From the NCBI GenBank assembly GCA_030323885.1, contig CM059192.1, forward strand, positions 255,001 to 319,000: a DNA stretch of 64,000 bases, read 5' to 3'. Below are positions 27,501-41,407 of the stretch, piece after piece; position 1 is the first letter of the stretch, and every line of letters starts with the position of its first letter. The translations under genes were made by a program, and so were the position numbers. The notes beneath the pieces were generated by a model. That model was given only the letters and a program-made list of their open reading frames with translations, was not told the origin of the DNA and made no database searches. The stretch is from Branchipolynoe longqiensis (lineage: Eukaryota; Annelida; Polychaeta; Phyllodocida; Polynoidae).

Positions 27501-30500
27501 TACTGTTATATTGTTATACTGTTACTACTAACTATAGACGAGTGTTATGAACAAGAGTTCCACTGAAACCGACAAGTCAGAAAAACATCATGGCACTTTT
27601 AAATGATGTTTAGTTTGAAGCCCTTTTCGTAACTATCCCAAGTCATTGTGTCTGACATTGCGACGATATCTGAAATCCAACCCAGGTACGTCTTTCTTCA
27701 TGGAGGATTAAACAGAGTACTCCATGGATAAGCTTTGCCTTTCGACAATCAACGCGGTTCAGATTTCTGTGATATATGAGTAGACTTATATGGATATTAT
27801 ATTAAAGTTCCATAGTCCAATGTTTTCAGTTTCTGTAATTTTTCTGAGATAGATATATTAAATTGATTGTTATAATCTACCTTACTTTTGTTTGAAGTAA
27901 CCATTATTTTAAATGGCTAGGTTTGAGATGTTCAAAGTGCAAACATGTCAAATTAATTTTAGCAAGCACACCAAAACTCTGACACCATAGACTTCTGCAG
28001 TAACAGGTTCTATTCAATTGCCCAAGTATTCCCTTCTATGCGGCAACAAATGCTTAACAAGTGCATCAGTATCAAAGGTAGATATGTAGAATCAATTCTA
28101 GATAATTGCTTTCGATTTTGAAATTTGATGCTTCATCGGACTATGCAGCTTTTAGCTGTAAAGCGAGCGACTGGCCATGTGAACGAAACGTGTGTAGCGA
28201 TCACGTGACCGGAAGTTGAATGGTGTACTCACACTCCGGTGCCTCCAGTGCTGGCGAAGTCGACGGGGCGCGTGGCAGTGACGACACCGGAAGTGAGGCC
28301 GACCTGCCACATCCGGTCCGGGTTGCCGGCGATGATGGAGTACGTGATGGCATTATTCCCGTTCCGGTCTGAGTCGGCGTCTGTCGCCTGAGAAAGTAGG
28401 TCACAGAGCATAGGTGAGCCTTTTTTGTGACGGTGTATTTATGTTTCCCATGACGGGTCAGTCTCATTCATGTCTTGTTTTCACCACTAGACAGGAATAG
28501 TGTCGTGGTTCCCCTTGTTTTGTTACTTTCCGTTGTTGTGTCGTTATCTACTGCATGCATTCTTTCTCTGTAAGCGTTCTCCCACATCTCCCCACCCTCT
28601 GTGAGTCTGTTAGTTCTACACTTGGTCTTGGCTGCTGTACCAACTTTACCAATGTCTTATCAGACCCATCCCACCACTCCTGACCTTTCTAAGTATGTTA
28701 GCATTACAATCGCTATTTCCTGGTTATAGAGGCATTTTTTCCGGAAATTTGAAATGACTGAATAAATCCTTTAAACTTGTCACGTGGTTACTCCCTGCTC
28801 ACTGGCCTGCTATCAAGCATCGCAATAATAATTTGTATTTTTGTCTAATAAAGTTCATCCTTACGTCTGCTGTTGAAAATGACACAGTCTGCTGAGTTAT
28901 TGCACTTGTTGCTCCAGCTGGTATTTATGTCTGTCAGCCATCTTCACAGTGACATTTGGGTGACATTGGGGTGACATTGGGCTCACACGACCCATGGTCA
29001 TTCACAGTTACAGCAGGGATCACATGACCTTCACAGTTACAGCAGGGATCACATGACCTTCACAGTTACAGCAGGGATCACATGACCTTCACAGTTACAG
29101 CAGGGATCACATGACCTTCACAGTTACAGCAGGGATCACATGACCTTCACAGTTACAGTAGGGTCATATGACATTCACAGTTACAGTGGGTGTAACATAA
29201 CCTTCACAGCTACAGTGGGTGTCACATGACCTTCATAGTTACAGTGGGGAGTCACGTGACCCTGTTGTAAAATTTTCCGATATAATGACATGAGGATATA
29301 TGTGAACTCTACTGCAATAAATTGCAACTTATCTATATAATGGTAAATGGTGATATATACAATCCAAAGGCATATGAGGGATGTGTGGAGTTGGTAAACC
29401 ATTACTCATTAGGTATAGAAATTGTATAGTAAAATAGTATAGAGAAGGAGGGTCACTTCTTAGATACAGTCTTTGGAGGAGTTGCCTCGCATACCCCCTC
29501 CCCCTCCCAGGTGTTATTTATGGATCACTACACACCACAAGGCACTGTAGCCAGCATGACAAGGCCTTGGATACAAGAGATTGAACTCTGATTGGTGGAT
29601 AGATAAATACCTGTTAGGGATTGGGAGATCAACCCATGTGACCACCACCATCTTGGATTCTAGAAACCTATATAAGATAATAAACCAGGAGTCTAGCTCT
29701 CCTACTTTTCACTCTTTCTCTACTTTCCTTCATTACCTGTATTGATTTCTCATTAGCTTGTCCACACCACTCACACCACCAGCCGGCGACTTTACAACGT
29801 GTCACCCACCTTCACAATGACTGCCGGGACTGGGCTGACCTCGCCTTCATCGATGAAGCTCTCGTAGTCTCCGAGACTGAAGACGGGGAAGTTGTCATTC
29901 TCATCGAGCACCTTGATCGTCAGAGGCACCTGGTGGCAGAAGACAGAACCAGCTTCACTCCTCCAGCCACCAGTCAGTCTCAGGGAAAGAACAGGTAGCG
30001 TTCCACCAGCCTCCCGATGGGAGACATTGTTTGAACCTGCTGGTCACGCTACTGTTAATTGTTTTATGTCTACTCAGTCACATTATACTGATACTCGACC
30101 AAGTTGCATTATCCTGGTAAACTACTGACTTACAATATTCCGTTACTCTACCATGTAGCACCAAGTCACATTATCTCGACACCCCACTCAGTGACATTAT
30201 CCTGGTACTTCATTGACAAATTCTACTGGTATTCCATTCAGTCACATTATCCTGATATCCCACGACGTCATATTATCCTAATACCTCATAAAATCACATG
30301 ATGCCGGTCCCCGACTCACTCTCACTATCGTCCTAATTCATCTAACCACATTATGTTGAACCCTCACTGTAACATTGTCAGTCCGCGACTCGATCAAACT
30401 ATCCTGCAAACTCATTCAGCCACATTATCCTAGAAGCCCACTCTGTCATATTATCCTGGACCTCCACTCTGTCACATTATCCTGGACCCCCCACTATGTC

Positions 30501-33500
30501 ACATTATCCTCGATTTCACTCTGTCACATTATCCTGGATCCCACTCTATCACATTATCCTGGATCCCCTCTGTCACATTATCCTGGACCTCCACTCTGTC
30601 ACGTTCTGCTGGTACCCGACTCAGTCATATTACCCTGCTAACTCATTTAGCCACATTATTCTGGACCCCATGGTCACATTAACCTAGACGCTGCTCTGTC
30701 AAATTATCCTGGACTCTGCTCTGCACCTTACCATGTTCGCCCAATCTGTCACATTATCCTGGTAACACATTTAGCCACATTCTGGACCCCAACTCTGTCA
30801 CATTATCCTGCTAACTCATTGAGTCACATTATCTTGGACCCCAATCTGTCACACTATCCTGGCTCCCCATCTGTCACTATCCTGGCGCCTGACCTGCGTG
30901 GTGAAACCCTCTGCATAGTTGTCGCGTGCCAGGAAGATGAGTTCGTAGGTGGCCTGCTTCTCGGCGTCCAGGCAGTTTCCGGTTCCAGGCGTGTTGCAAT
31001 CGCGCACCGTGATCTCTCCCGTGATCCTGTTCACACGGAACCTGCACAGGAAGCACCGTCAAGCCCGCCGCACACCACGCGCCGGGGATCGGGGATCGGG
31101 GATTGAGGCTGATGGGTTGGGGGTCGGGGGTCGGGGGTCGGGGGTCGGAGGTCAAGGATCGATGGTCGGAGGTCGGGGATCGGGGGATCTGGGGACGGGG
31201 ATCGGAGATCGGAGATCGGGGATCGGGGATCGGGGATCGGGGATCGGGGATCGGGGTCGAGGGTAGGAAGTCGGGGGTTGGTGATCGGTGATCGGGGGCC
31301 GGGCTCGGTGCATCAGGGATCGCGGATTTTTGCATCGGGAATCGGGGGTCAGAGATCGGGGTATAGGGGTCGGGCATTGCGGATCACGGATCGCGGATCC
31401 GGATCGCGAATCGTGGATCGCGGATCCGGATCGCGAATCGCGAATCGCGGATCGCGGATCGGGCATACATCGGCAGTAGAGGACTGTGTGTGGGAGATAT
31501 GTACTGAGAACTGCTTCCGATCCCCGAGTAATGGGGCTCAACACAAATTATCATGTACTGTGCGACTGTCTCACCATACTAAGCACAACATAGGGTAATG
31601 CAGTCCACGTTTGAAAGATTAGACTCAACATTTGCATATTGGCAGACCTGGTTTTGTATTATTATAAATAGTGACAAGAGTCGGGAGCGTGTTTGTACTG
31701 CTGCAAATAGCCACTGGACTGTGACTAGTTCTGTGTGAATATCCACTGGACTGTGACTAGTTCTGTGTGAATAGCCACTGGAATGTGACTAACTATGTGT
31801 GAATAGCCACTGGATTGTGACTAATTATGTGTGAATAGCCACTGGACTGACTAGTTATGCGTGAATATCCACTGGAACGTGACTAGTTCTGTGTGAATAT
31901 CCACTGGACTGTGACTAGTTCTGTGTGAATAGACACTGGACTGACTAGTTCTGTGTGAATATCTACTGGAGTGTGACTAGTTCTATGTGAATAGCCACTG
32001 GACTGTGACTAGTTCTGTGTGAATAGCCACCCAACTGTGACTAGCTATGTGTGAATAGCCACTGTACTGTGACTAGTTCTGTGTGAATAGCCACTGGACT
32101 GTGACTAGTTCTGTGTGGATAGCCACTGGACTGTGACTAGTTCTGTGTGAAGAGCCACTGGACTGTGACTAGTTCTGTGTGAATAACCACTGTACTGTGA
32201 CTAGTTCTGTGTGAATAGCCACTGGACTGTGACTAGTTCTGTGTGAATAGCCACTGGACTGTGACTAGTTCTGTGTGAATAGCCACTGGACTGTGACTAG
32301 TTCTGTGTGAATAGCCACTGGACTGTGACTAGTTTTGTGTGAATAACCACTGGACTGTGACTAGTTCTGTGTGAATAGACACTGGACTGACTAGTTCTGT
32401 GTGAATAGACACTGGAGTGTGACTAGTTCTGTGTGAATAGCCACTGGACTGTGACTAGTTCTGTGTGAATAGCCACTGGACTATGACTAGTTCTGTGTGA
32501 ATAGACACTGGACTGTGACTAGTTCTGTGTGAATAGACACTGGACTGACTAGTTCTGTGTGAATAGACACTGGACTGTGACTAGTTCTGTGTGAATATCC
32601 ACTGGAACGTGACTAGTTCTGTGTGAATATCCACTGGACTGTGACTAGTTCTGTGTGAATAGACACTGGACTGACTAGTTCTGTGTGAATAGACACTGGA
32701 CTGTGACTAGTTCTGTGTGAATAGCCACTGGACTATGACTAGTTCTCTGTGAATAGCCACTAGATCATCACTAGTTCTGGATGTGGCGTGGTACAACCGT
32801 GTGCATATCGATTGTGATCGGTTATAACTTTGTCTGATGAAAGTGTCTAATTTTCTAAATCAAAATGCTTACCAGGATGTGATGACACATCTCCAACATC
32901 GATACTGGTGTACTCATTTAACATGTATCGCGGTATCGAAGGAATACTACGTTAATTCAGTATAACCCGGCACTGCTGAAGGCTGTCAAGTCCAGCAATT
33001 TTGTTCACACACCAAAGTTCATGTTGTATGTTTTCACTTGCAATATCTCCAAAATTAACCCCTAATATAAAAGGCACGTCACAATTCATATTAAAGTTGC
33101 ATAGTCCGATGGTTTTGAATTTCTGTATTTTTTCTGAGATAAATATATTAGATCGATCACTAGTATCTACTTTACATTAGTTCAAAGTCACTTTTATTTT
33201 AAATGGTAAACTTTTGAGATATTTTGAGTGCAAACATGGAAAATTAGTTTTGGCAAGCTTGCCAAAACTCTGACACCATAGACTTCTGCAGTAACAGGTT
33301 CTGTTAAATTGACTCAGTATTGCCTTCTATGCAGAAACAAATGCTTAATAAGTGCATCAGTATCTAAGTTAGATATGTCAAATCAGGTCTAGATAATTGG
33401 TTTGGTTTTGAAAATTTGATATTTGATTGGACTATGCAGCTTTAAAGTAAATAACATTATAACGATTAACGAAATAAATCTAAGATTTATGGTAGATACT

Positions 33501-36500
33501 CAACATGATTAGACCATTAAATAATGGGTTATTATTGTCGTTGGTTTGATTTTTGCAATGATGGGTAAATATCATGCCTAAAGTGGGACTATAACCCATA
33601 TTTCTGTCATTCTGGGGCTGGTGTGTGAAACATTAGGCTATCTAGGTCCCCTGATGCCATCCCCCTGGCCCCCGCCTCCCCAGCCCCTGTGAATGAGGCA
33701 CTCCACCTGGCTGTAAAGCGGGTTCCAGGGGAGGGGGTGCGGGGGGGGGGGGTCACTACACTGTACACTAAGGTAAAGACAGGTAAGGCTCGCAGTGCTG
33801 CCAGTTCTTACAGGGACGCGCCGTTACCGATGATCTTGTAGCGGAGGCCGTCGTTTCCGTACGTGCCCGAGTCCTTGTCGGTCGCCTGCGGGTGAACAGC
33901 GGACATTCATGTAGAGGTCCACGGACCAATCAGAAACGGCGTTACAAGGGGTGGCGAGGGGAGAACAAGTCCACCTCAAATCCACTCTTAGCTCATATCA
34001 GAACACAACCAAAGAGCTGCTCTCACACACACACCATGATGATGGTGACCTACTTACACACACACACTCACTGTGATGGTGGTGACCTCAGACACACACT
34101 CACCATGATGGTGGTGACCTACACACACTCCCCATGATGGTGGTGACCTACACACACTCACCATGACGGTGGTGACCTCCCTACACACACACCATGACGG
34201 TGGTGATCTCCTTACACACACACACCATGATGGTTGTGACCTCCTTACACACAAACCATGACAGTGGTGACCTTACACACACAACCACCATGATGGTGGT
34301 GACTGCCTTACACACACACTCATCATGATGGTGGTGACCTTACACACACCATGACGGTGATGACCTCCTTACACACACCATGATGCTGGTGACCTCCTTA
34401 CCCACACCATGACAGTGATGACCTTACACACACCATGATGGTGGTGACCTCCTTGCACACACACTTACCATGACAGTGGAGACCTTACACACACACACTC
34501 ACCATGATGGTCGTGACCTTAGACATAAACACACAATGAGGGTGGTGACCTTACACACACACACCATGATGGTGGTGACCTCCTTGCACAGACACTAACC
34601 ATGACAGTGGTGACTTTACACACGCCCACAATGATGGTGGTGACCTCATTACACACACATACCATGACGGTAGTGACCTACACACACACTCACCATGATG
34701 GTGGTGACCTCCTTACACACACACTCACCATGACGGTGGTGACCTTACACACACACCCACTATGATAGTGTTGACCTCCTTACACACACACCATGGTGGT
34801 GGTGACCTACACACACTCACCATGATGGTGGTGACCTCCTTAAACACACACTAACAATGACAGTGGTGACCTTACACACTCACAATGATGGTGGTGACCT
34901 CCTTACACACTCCATGACAGTGGTGACCTACACACACACACTCACCATGATGGTGGTGACATAGGTGCCGCCCGTGGCCAGCTCACTGACGGACGCTGTG
35001 TAAGAGGTGAGTTCAAAGCGAGGATGGTTGTCATTGACGTCTTCCACCAGGACGGTGACGTAGGCCTCCGCTCGTCGCTTCTCCGGCGTCAGACCTTCCT
35101 GCGCCTCGATCTGCGGGAACAAGCGTCACGTCAGGCGGGTCCCCAGGCATCCCAAACACACAGGGACCAGGAGACAGGGAACGCGCAAGTCGGATCCTTC
35201 TAGCTAAGAATTGACTTCTAGGGTGGTGTAAGCAGTTATTAATGCAGTAGGTGTTAGCTTGTTTTATTTAACGACGCCTCTAGAGCACATTGATTTTTAT
35301 CATCGGCTATTCATCATCATCATCATGCTGTCGGTCGCGATGCGACAAAGACTGCTTTCATTACTTGACTGCCACTCTCCATTAACCTCTCCATTTCATG
35401 AAAGCTGCCTGCAAAAGTGTTGAAGTGCTGCTGGCTTTTGCAAGTTACCAGCGGCACTCTCTCGGGAAGCAAATAGGCGTCAAACATATGGTCATTCTGG
35501 CATATTTCTTTGGAGGAAACCCTCTGCCACCACATAGGGTACTCTTTCCGGGTCTTTTATATGCACCTTCCCACAGACAGGACAGCACATACCAGAGCCT
35601 TTGATGAACCAGTTGTGGACCACTGGTTGGCATAATGCGGGAGGTAGTTCCACCATTCAGGCTACATCAGTCTTACTTCTTGATACTAGATTAGAGTTAG
35701 CCTTTATGTGTCTTTGTTTAGTTTGGTATTAATCCGCGATAACCGCATCTCTGTATATCGGCGGGATTAACCCACTCACAGGTGGCGCCAGTGGCAGAAA
35801 TGGGAACTAATCTGGGTTGTTGTTTGATATTTATTGCAGTTTTCCGTCCTGGCAACATCTAAGGTCATATCAGGATGTGTACTGACTTGTGTTTTAATTA
35901 ATGACGCCTATAGAGCACATTGATTTTTATCATCGGCTATTGGACGTCAAACATATGGTCATTCTGACATATTTCTTTGGAGCAAACCCACTGCTGCCAG
36001 CAAGGGGTCTTTTATATGCACTTTCCCACAGACAGGACAGCACATACCACAGCCTTTGATGAACCAGTTGTGGACCACTGGTTGGAACGGAAAATAGCCC
36101 AAACTGCAAATAGGTTCACTGAGCAGGATCGAGAGGATGACCGACACCTTCACAGGTGGACAGCCTACCGCCTGAGCTACGTCCCGCTCCACCGACTTGT
36201 GACAGTGCGCACTCATGGCGACTTTATAGTGCTTCCCCACAGGGAACTCAGGCTGCTGGCACCATGACCCGATATCACACTCAGTCACATTATCCCGACA
36301 CTGAGCTAACCAGTCCCTATCTTAGGAAGTGACAAGTATCAATTTGATAAGTCATTGGTTTGACCGGGAACCAAACTCCAAATCTCCCGCACGCGAGGCC
36401 CACGCTCTACCGATTCGGCCACCACGCCTGGTGACTAACCTCGGTATAGACAGTTTCATATGTGATGTATAACGAATTATGCAAGTATAAAGATACGTAA

Positions 36501-39500
36501 GGGTTAATTATTACTGTTATTTGTTATACTCCTTAAGACCAACACTGTACCGGTGGCTCCACCTTCCCTCTTCGCCTCCACCGGATGTAGACCAGTGTCA
36601 GTCGCACCGGAGGATTTTTTCTTATATATGAGACTGTCTCAAAAGGTGCTAAGCAATATGGGACAAAACTATGTCCATTGTAACGATCAACATACTATCT
36701 GCTTATGTATTTGCTCAGGATAAACTGATTTGTTTTTTACATGGTGTTTCATAATCCCAATAGAATACACATTGATTTGAAGCAAATGTCCTTGTGTTTT
36801 CAGTGTAACCGTTTCTGTGCTGTTTTGTGTCAATCGTTACAATGGACAAAAAAAGAAGAGTTATCACCTTTTGAGGTGATAGCTCTTCTTTTTTTCTCTT
36901 CATCCTGATATGACCTCAGATGTTGCTAGGACGTAAAACAACAACAAACAAACAACCTTTTGAGACAAGCTCATATATATATAATACATAGAATGGTGTG
37001 GGAAACTTGCCATAATTTATATTCCCATAATGTCATTACTCAGTATACATAGGCCGTAATCGATTAACACGACCCGGGCGACTCGGGCCACCAAAGTCGT
37101 CAGAATTCCAAATAGAACACCGCAAGTGGAGTCGACAAATACACGTGCCATGTGCAAAACAACCCGACCCCAGTAACCCACCTCTTGGCTGGGGTTTGCA
37201 AGGAGCGATGACATCACATTTGTGCTGGTACCGTCCTGCAGGCTAACAGCCACCGGTACCAGTCATACATATTTTTTTTTGGTAATAACATAGATTAATG
37301 AAATGGAAATATCACTAAACTATGCCATCATAAAAATAGTTAAATCATATTTTGCTGTAATTATATCGGCTACTAAAAAAACAAATAACGACCACCATTT
37401 TTGTCACCCGAGCGTGGAGAAGCTTATTCGATTATTCGACCCGAGTCTGCAGGATGTGCGCATGCGCCAAAAAGTGGCTCGGGTGACCAGAGTCGATTAA
37501 TCGATTACACCCATATTGTCTCACCCTGAGGTCGTACTTGCGGGGCCCGGCCTCGTAGTCGACCTTGGAAGCGTCCTTGACCCTGATGCTGACCGTGAGT
37601 GACCCGCGTCCCACTGCCGGAAACAGTTCGAACGTGTCGTTGTAGGTGAGGAGCCGCATCACGAACTGGGCATTGTTACCCTGCGGACAGACAAGGGGGC
37701 ACTGTAGCACGCGGCTCAGGCATTGGGGTTTTAAGGACTAGCAACGATTGAGGTCACGAAGGTAATATGGTCTGACTGGTTGCAGCTTCTCAGTACTGGA
37801 GCCCGAGTGAATCATGAGTGGGTGCACTCATACGTCAGCTATCGACAATCGGTTATCGGCTATCGGTTATCAGTTGATGTCATGTTGTAAAAATATGGAA
37901 TGCACTTGATAATAATATTAAATGTTCAAAAAACATCTATATGTTTCAATGGATGTATACAAATAAAATCTTTAAACTTTACCAGAGTGAAGGTATATAT
38001 AGTAGTCGAATACATAAACAATGAGATGCCATTTACAGTATTAAAGGTATTGTTAATATACTTTTTACTTATATTTGTTTGTCTGTTTTTATTTGTATAG
38101 TATTAGTAATGTATATGTTATTTTTAACTGGGGAAAGCGCCTCATAAGTATTGTACTTCTGCTTTCTCCCTTTTCATGTAAAACACTACTGATATAAATG
38201 TGAACTTGTATGTACCCTGATCATATGGAAATACATATTTTATTATTATTATCATCATCATCTTTCGACTGCACCAAAGTCACCCAGTATAAAAGGCAAC
38301 GCATGCGCAGTGAAGCAGGATGGGCGCAGGTCACGTGTTTGAAGCACCAATGGTAGAAGCATTTGAGAGAAGGCTGGACAGACATTGGAGACGACACCCA
38401 CAATTATTTGACTTCAGGGCTCCGTCCACCTCGATACATGTGCAAAACAAATAGTTGGTTTTTACCATAACGAGCTGGCATTAGAGGCCCAATAGGGCCT
38501 AGATCAGCCAGAAGAGCATCTGTAAGTTAATCTGTAAGTTAATGTCACACTCTGAAGCTGCAAGCAAGCAGGAAGCGGAAGCGGAAGCGGAAGCGGAAGT
38601 GGTATAACGCCTACCAGGTCGCGGTCGGACACGGTGACGGTGGTTGGGAGCGGCGTGCGGGCGGCGATGTCCTCCTTCACCGTCACGATGGCCGGCGAGA
38701 CGACGGCGAACCGCGGCGTGTTGTCGTTCTCATCCAGCACCGTCACCAGGCCCTGCACCACGGTCCGCGCCTCGGGGTCACGTGACCCTTGCACAGCAGC
38801 CTGCCGGGCACACGGGGAGGTCACGTGACGCGGTGAGGGGCATGGGCAGGGGACGGCAGGGTGAAGGGGTCGGGCAAGGGACGGCCGGGGGACGGCACAG
38901 ATCCACAAGGCCGCCCCCACGCCTTGTTGGACACCCCCCACCCACCCCCACCGCCCTCCTTATCCCTCTCCCATCGCCATCCTCAGCCCCTGAGCCCCCC
39001 CCCCCCCTCCCCCTCCCTGTGCAGTCATGTCTACTGTCTCTACCCCACAAACATCAAGGACCCGCCTCCTACCCGCACCCCTGTACCCTGCACCCTGCAC
39101 CCTGCCCCCTGCACCCTGCACCCTGCACCCTGCACCCTGCACCCTTCACCCTGCACCCTGCACCCTTCACCCTGCACCCTGCACCCTGTACCCTGCACCC
39201 TGCACCCTGCACCCTGCACCCTGTACCCTGCACCCTGCCCCCTGCCCCCTGTACCCTGCACCCTGTACCCTGCACCCTGCCCCTGCACCCTGCACCCTGC
39301 ACCCTGCACCCTGCACCCTGCACCCTTCACCCTGCACCCTGTCCCCTACACCCTGCACCCTGCACCCTGCACCCTGCACCCTGCACCCTGCACCCTGCAC
39401 CCTGCACCCTGCACCCTGCACCCTGTACCCTGCACCCTGCACCCTGCACCCTCTTCACCGAATTAAGTCCATCTATCCAAATTGTGCCCTCCCCCAACTG

Positions 39501-41375
39501 AGCCCACTCAAAGTCTGCCCCCCCCCCCCTCTTTCTGTTCTCCCACTCCGCCAACCCCTGCCCGACCTGCCACCCACACTGCCCGTATCGCGTTTACCGC
39601 TAACCACGTTTAGGGTCTACACGTGTCTGTTCACAAGCTGAACCCAGGTCTACAGGCCGAGCACAGACGTTTCACGATCACCAATCACCAATCACCAATC
39701 ACTCAACTCGGTGCTGAAACTTCACATATGGAACACGCTGAAGGCATGGTCTTCAACAATATTTCCCTGTTTAGCTACTAAGTGCATTACAAAAATGTTC
39801 CCGATTGAGAATTGAAACCCATTTTTGTTGCGCTACTGTAGGAGCCCCACTACCCCCTGGTGGCAGTCTCGACTACGCTGGTTGTGGGGTGTCAGCAGAT
39901 CAGCGGGTGGCAGCACACTGGCACTAACAGGAGCAGTGCCGATGGTGGACTGTCCCATCTAGTTGCCGCTACCGGCCCCCCCTCCCCCCCCCCCACACAC
40001 ACAGGAAGTGACGCGTTACCCGGCAGGGCGGTGGCATCACTTCTATTCTGGCCTAGGCGGAATAAACTGCGGAGGGATCTTGAGGATTGAAGCGTCTACA
40101 GTGTCGTTGATTTTCCCTGGCGGGGAACTTCAGAATCGAGCCCATTACATTAGCAAGCTGAACCATCCCAGTCGTCATCGGTTTTACTTGTTTAATTCTT
40201 GTAAAGCACCAATCACTGAGACTAAACTAGCACCTGTACTACTAGTAGCAAGCTGAACCATCCCAGTCGTCATCATTTTACTTGTTTAATTCTTGTAAAG
40301 CACCAATCACTGAGACTAAACTAGCACCTGTACTACTAGTAGCAAGCTGAACCATCCCAGTCATCATCAGTTTTACTTGTTTAATTCTTGTAAAGCACCA
40401 ATCACTGAGACTAAACTAGCACCTGTACTACTAGTAGCAAGCTGAACCATCCCAGTCATCATCGGTTTTACTTGTTTAATTCTTGTAAAGCACCAATCAC
40501 TGAGACTAAACTAGCACCTGTACTACTAGTAGCAAGCTGAACCATCCCAGTCGTCATCGGTTTTACTTGTTTAATTCTTGTAAAGCACCAATCACTGAGA
40601 CTAAACTAGCATCTGTACTACTAGTAGCAAGCTGAACCATCCCAGTCGTCATCGGTTTTACTTGTTTAATTCTTGTAAAGCACCAATCACTGAGACTAAA
40701 CTAGCACCTGTACTACTAGTAGCAAGCTGAACCATCCCAGTCGTCATCGGTTTTACTTGTTTAATTCTTGTAAAGCACCAATCACTGAGACTAAACTAGC
40801 ACCTGTACTACTACTAGCAAGCTGAACCATCCCAGTCGTCATCGGTTTTACTTGTTTAATTCCTGTAAAGCACCAATCACTGAGACTAAACTAGCATCTG
40901 TACTACTAGTAGCAAGCTGAACCATCCCAGTCGTCATCGGTTTTACTTGTTTAATTCCTGTAAAGCACCAATCACTGAGACTAAACTAGCATCTGTACTA
41001 CTAGTAGCAAGCTGAACCATCCCAGTCGTCATCGGTTTTACTTGTTTAATTCTTGTAAAGCACCAATCACTGAGACTAAACTAGCATCTGTACTACTACT
41101 AGCAAGCTGAACCATCCCAGTCATCATCGGTTTTACTTGTTTAATTCTTGTAAAACACCAATCACTGAGACTAAACTAGCATCTGTACTACTACTAGCAA
41201 GCTGAACCATCCCAGTCGTCATCGGTTTTACTTGTTTAATTCCTGTAAAGCACCAATCACTGAGACTAAACTAGCATCTGTACTACTACTAGCAAGCTGA
41301 ACCATCCCAGTCATCATCGGTTTTACTTGTTTAATTCCTGTAAAACACCAATCACTGAGACTAAACTAGCATCTG

Positions 41376-41407
<32 letters not shown>

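Noticed and set aside
39075..39455. Interstitial telomere repeat
   Set aside because: The unit is the 7-mer ACCCTGC, not TTAGGG/CCCTAA.
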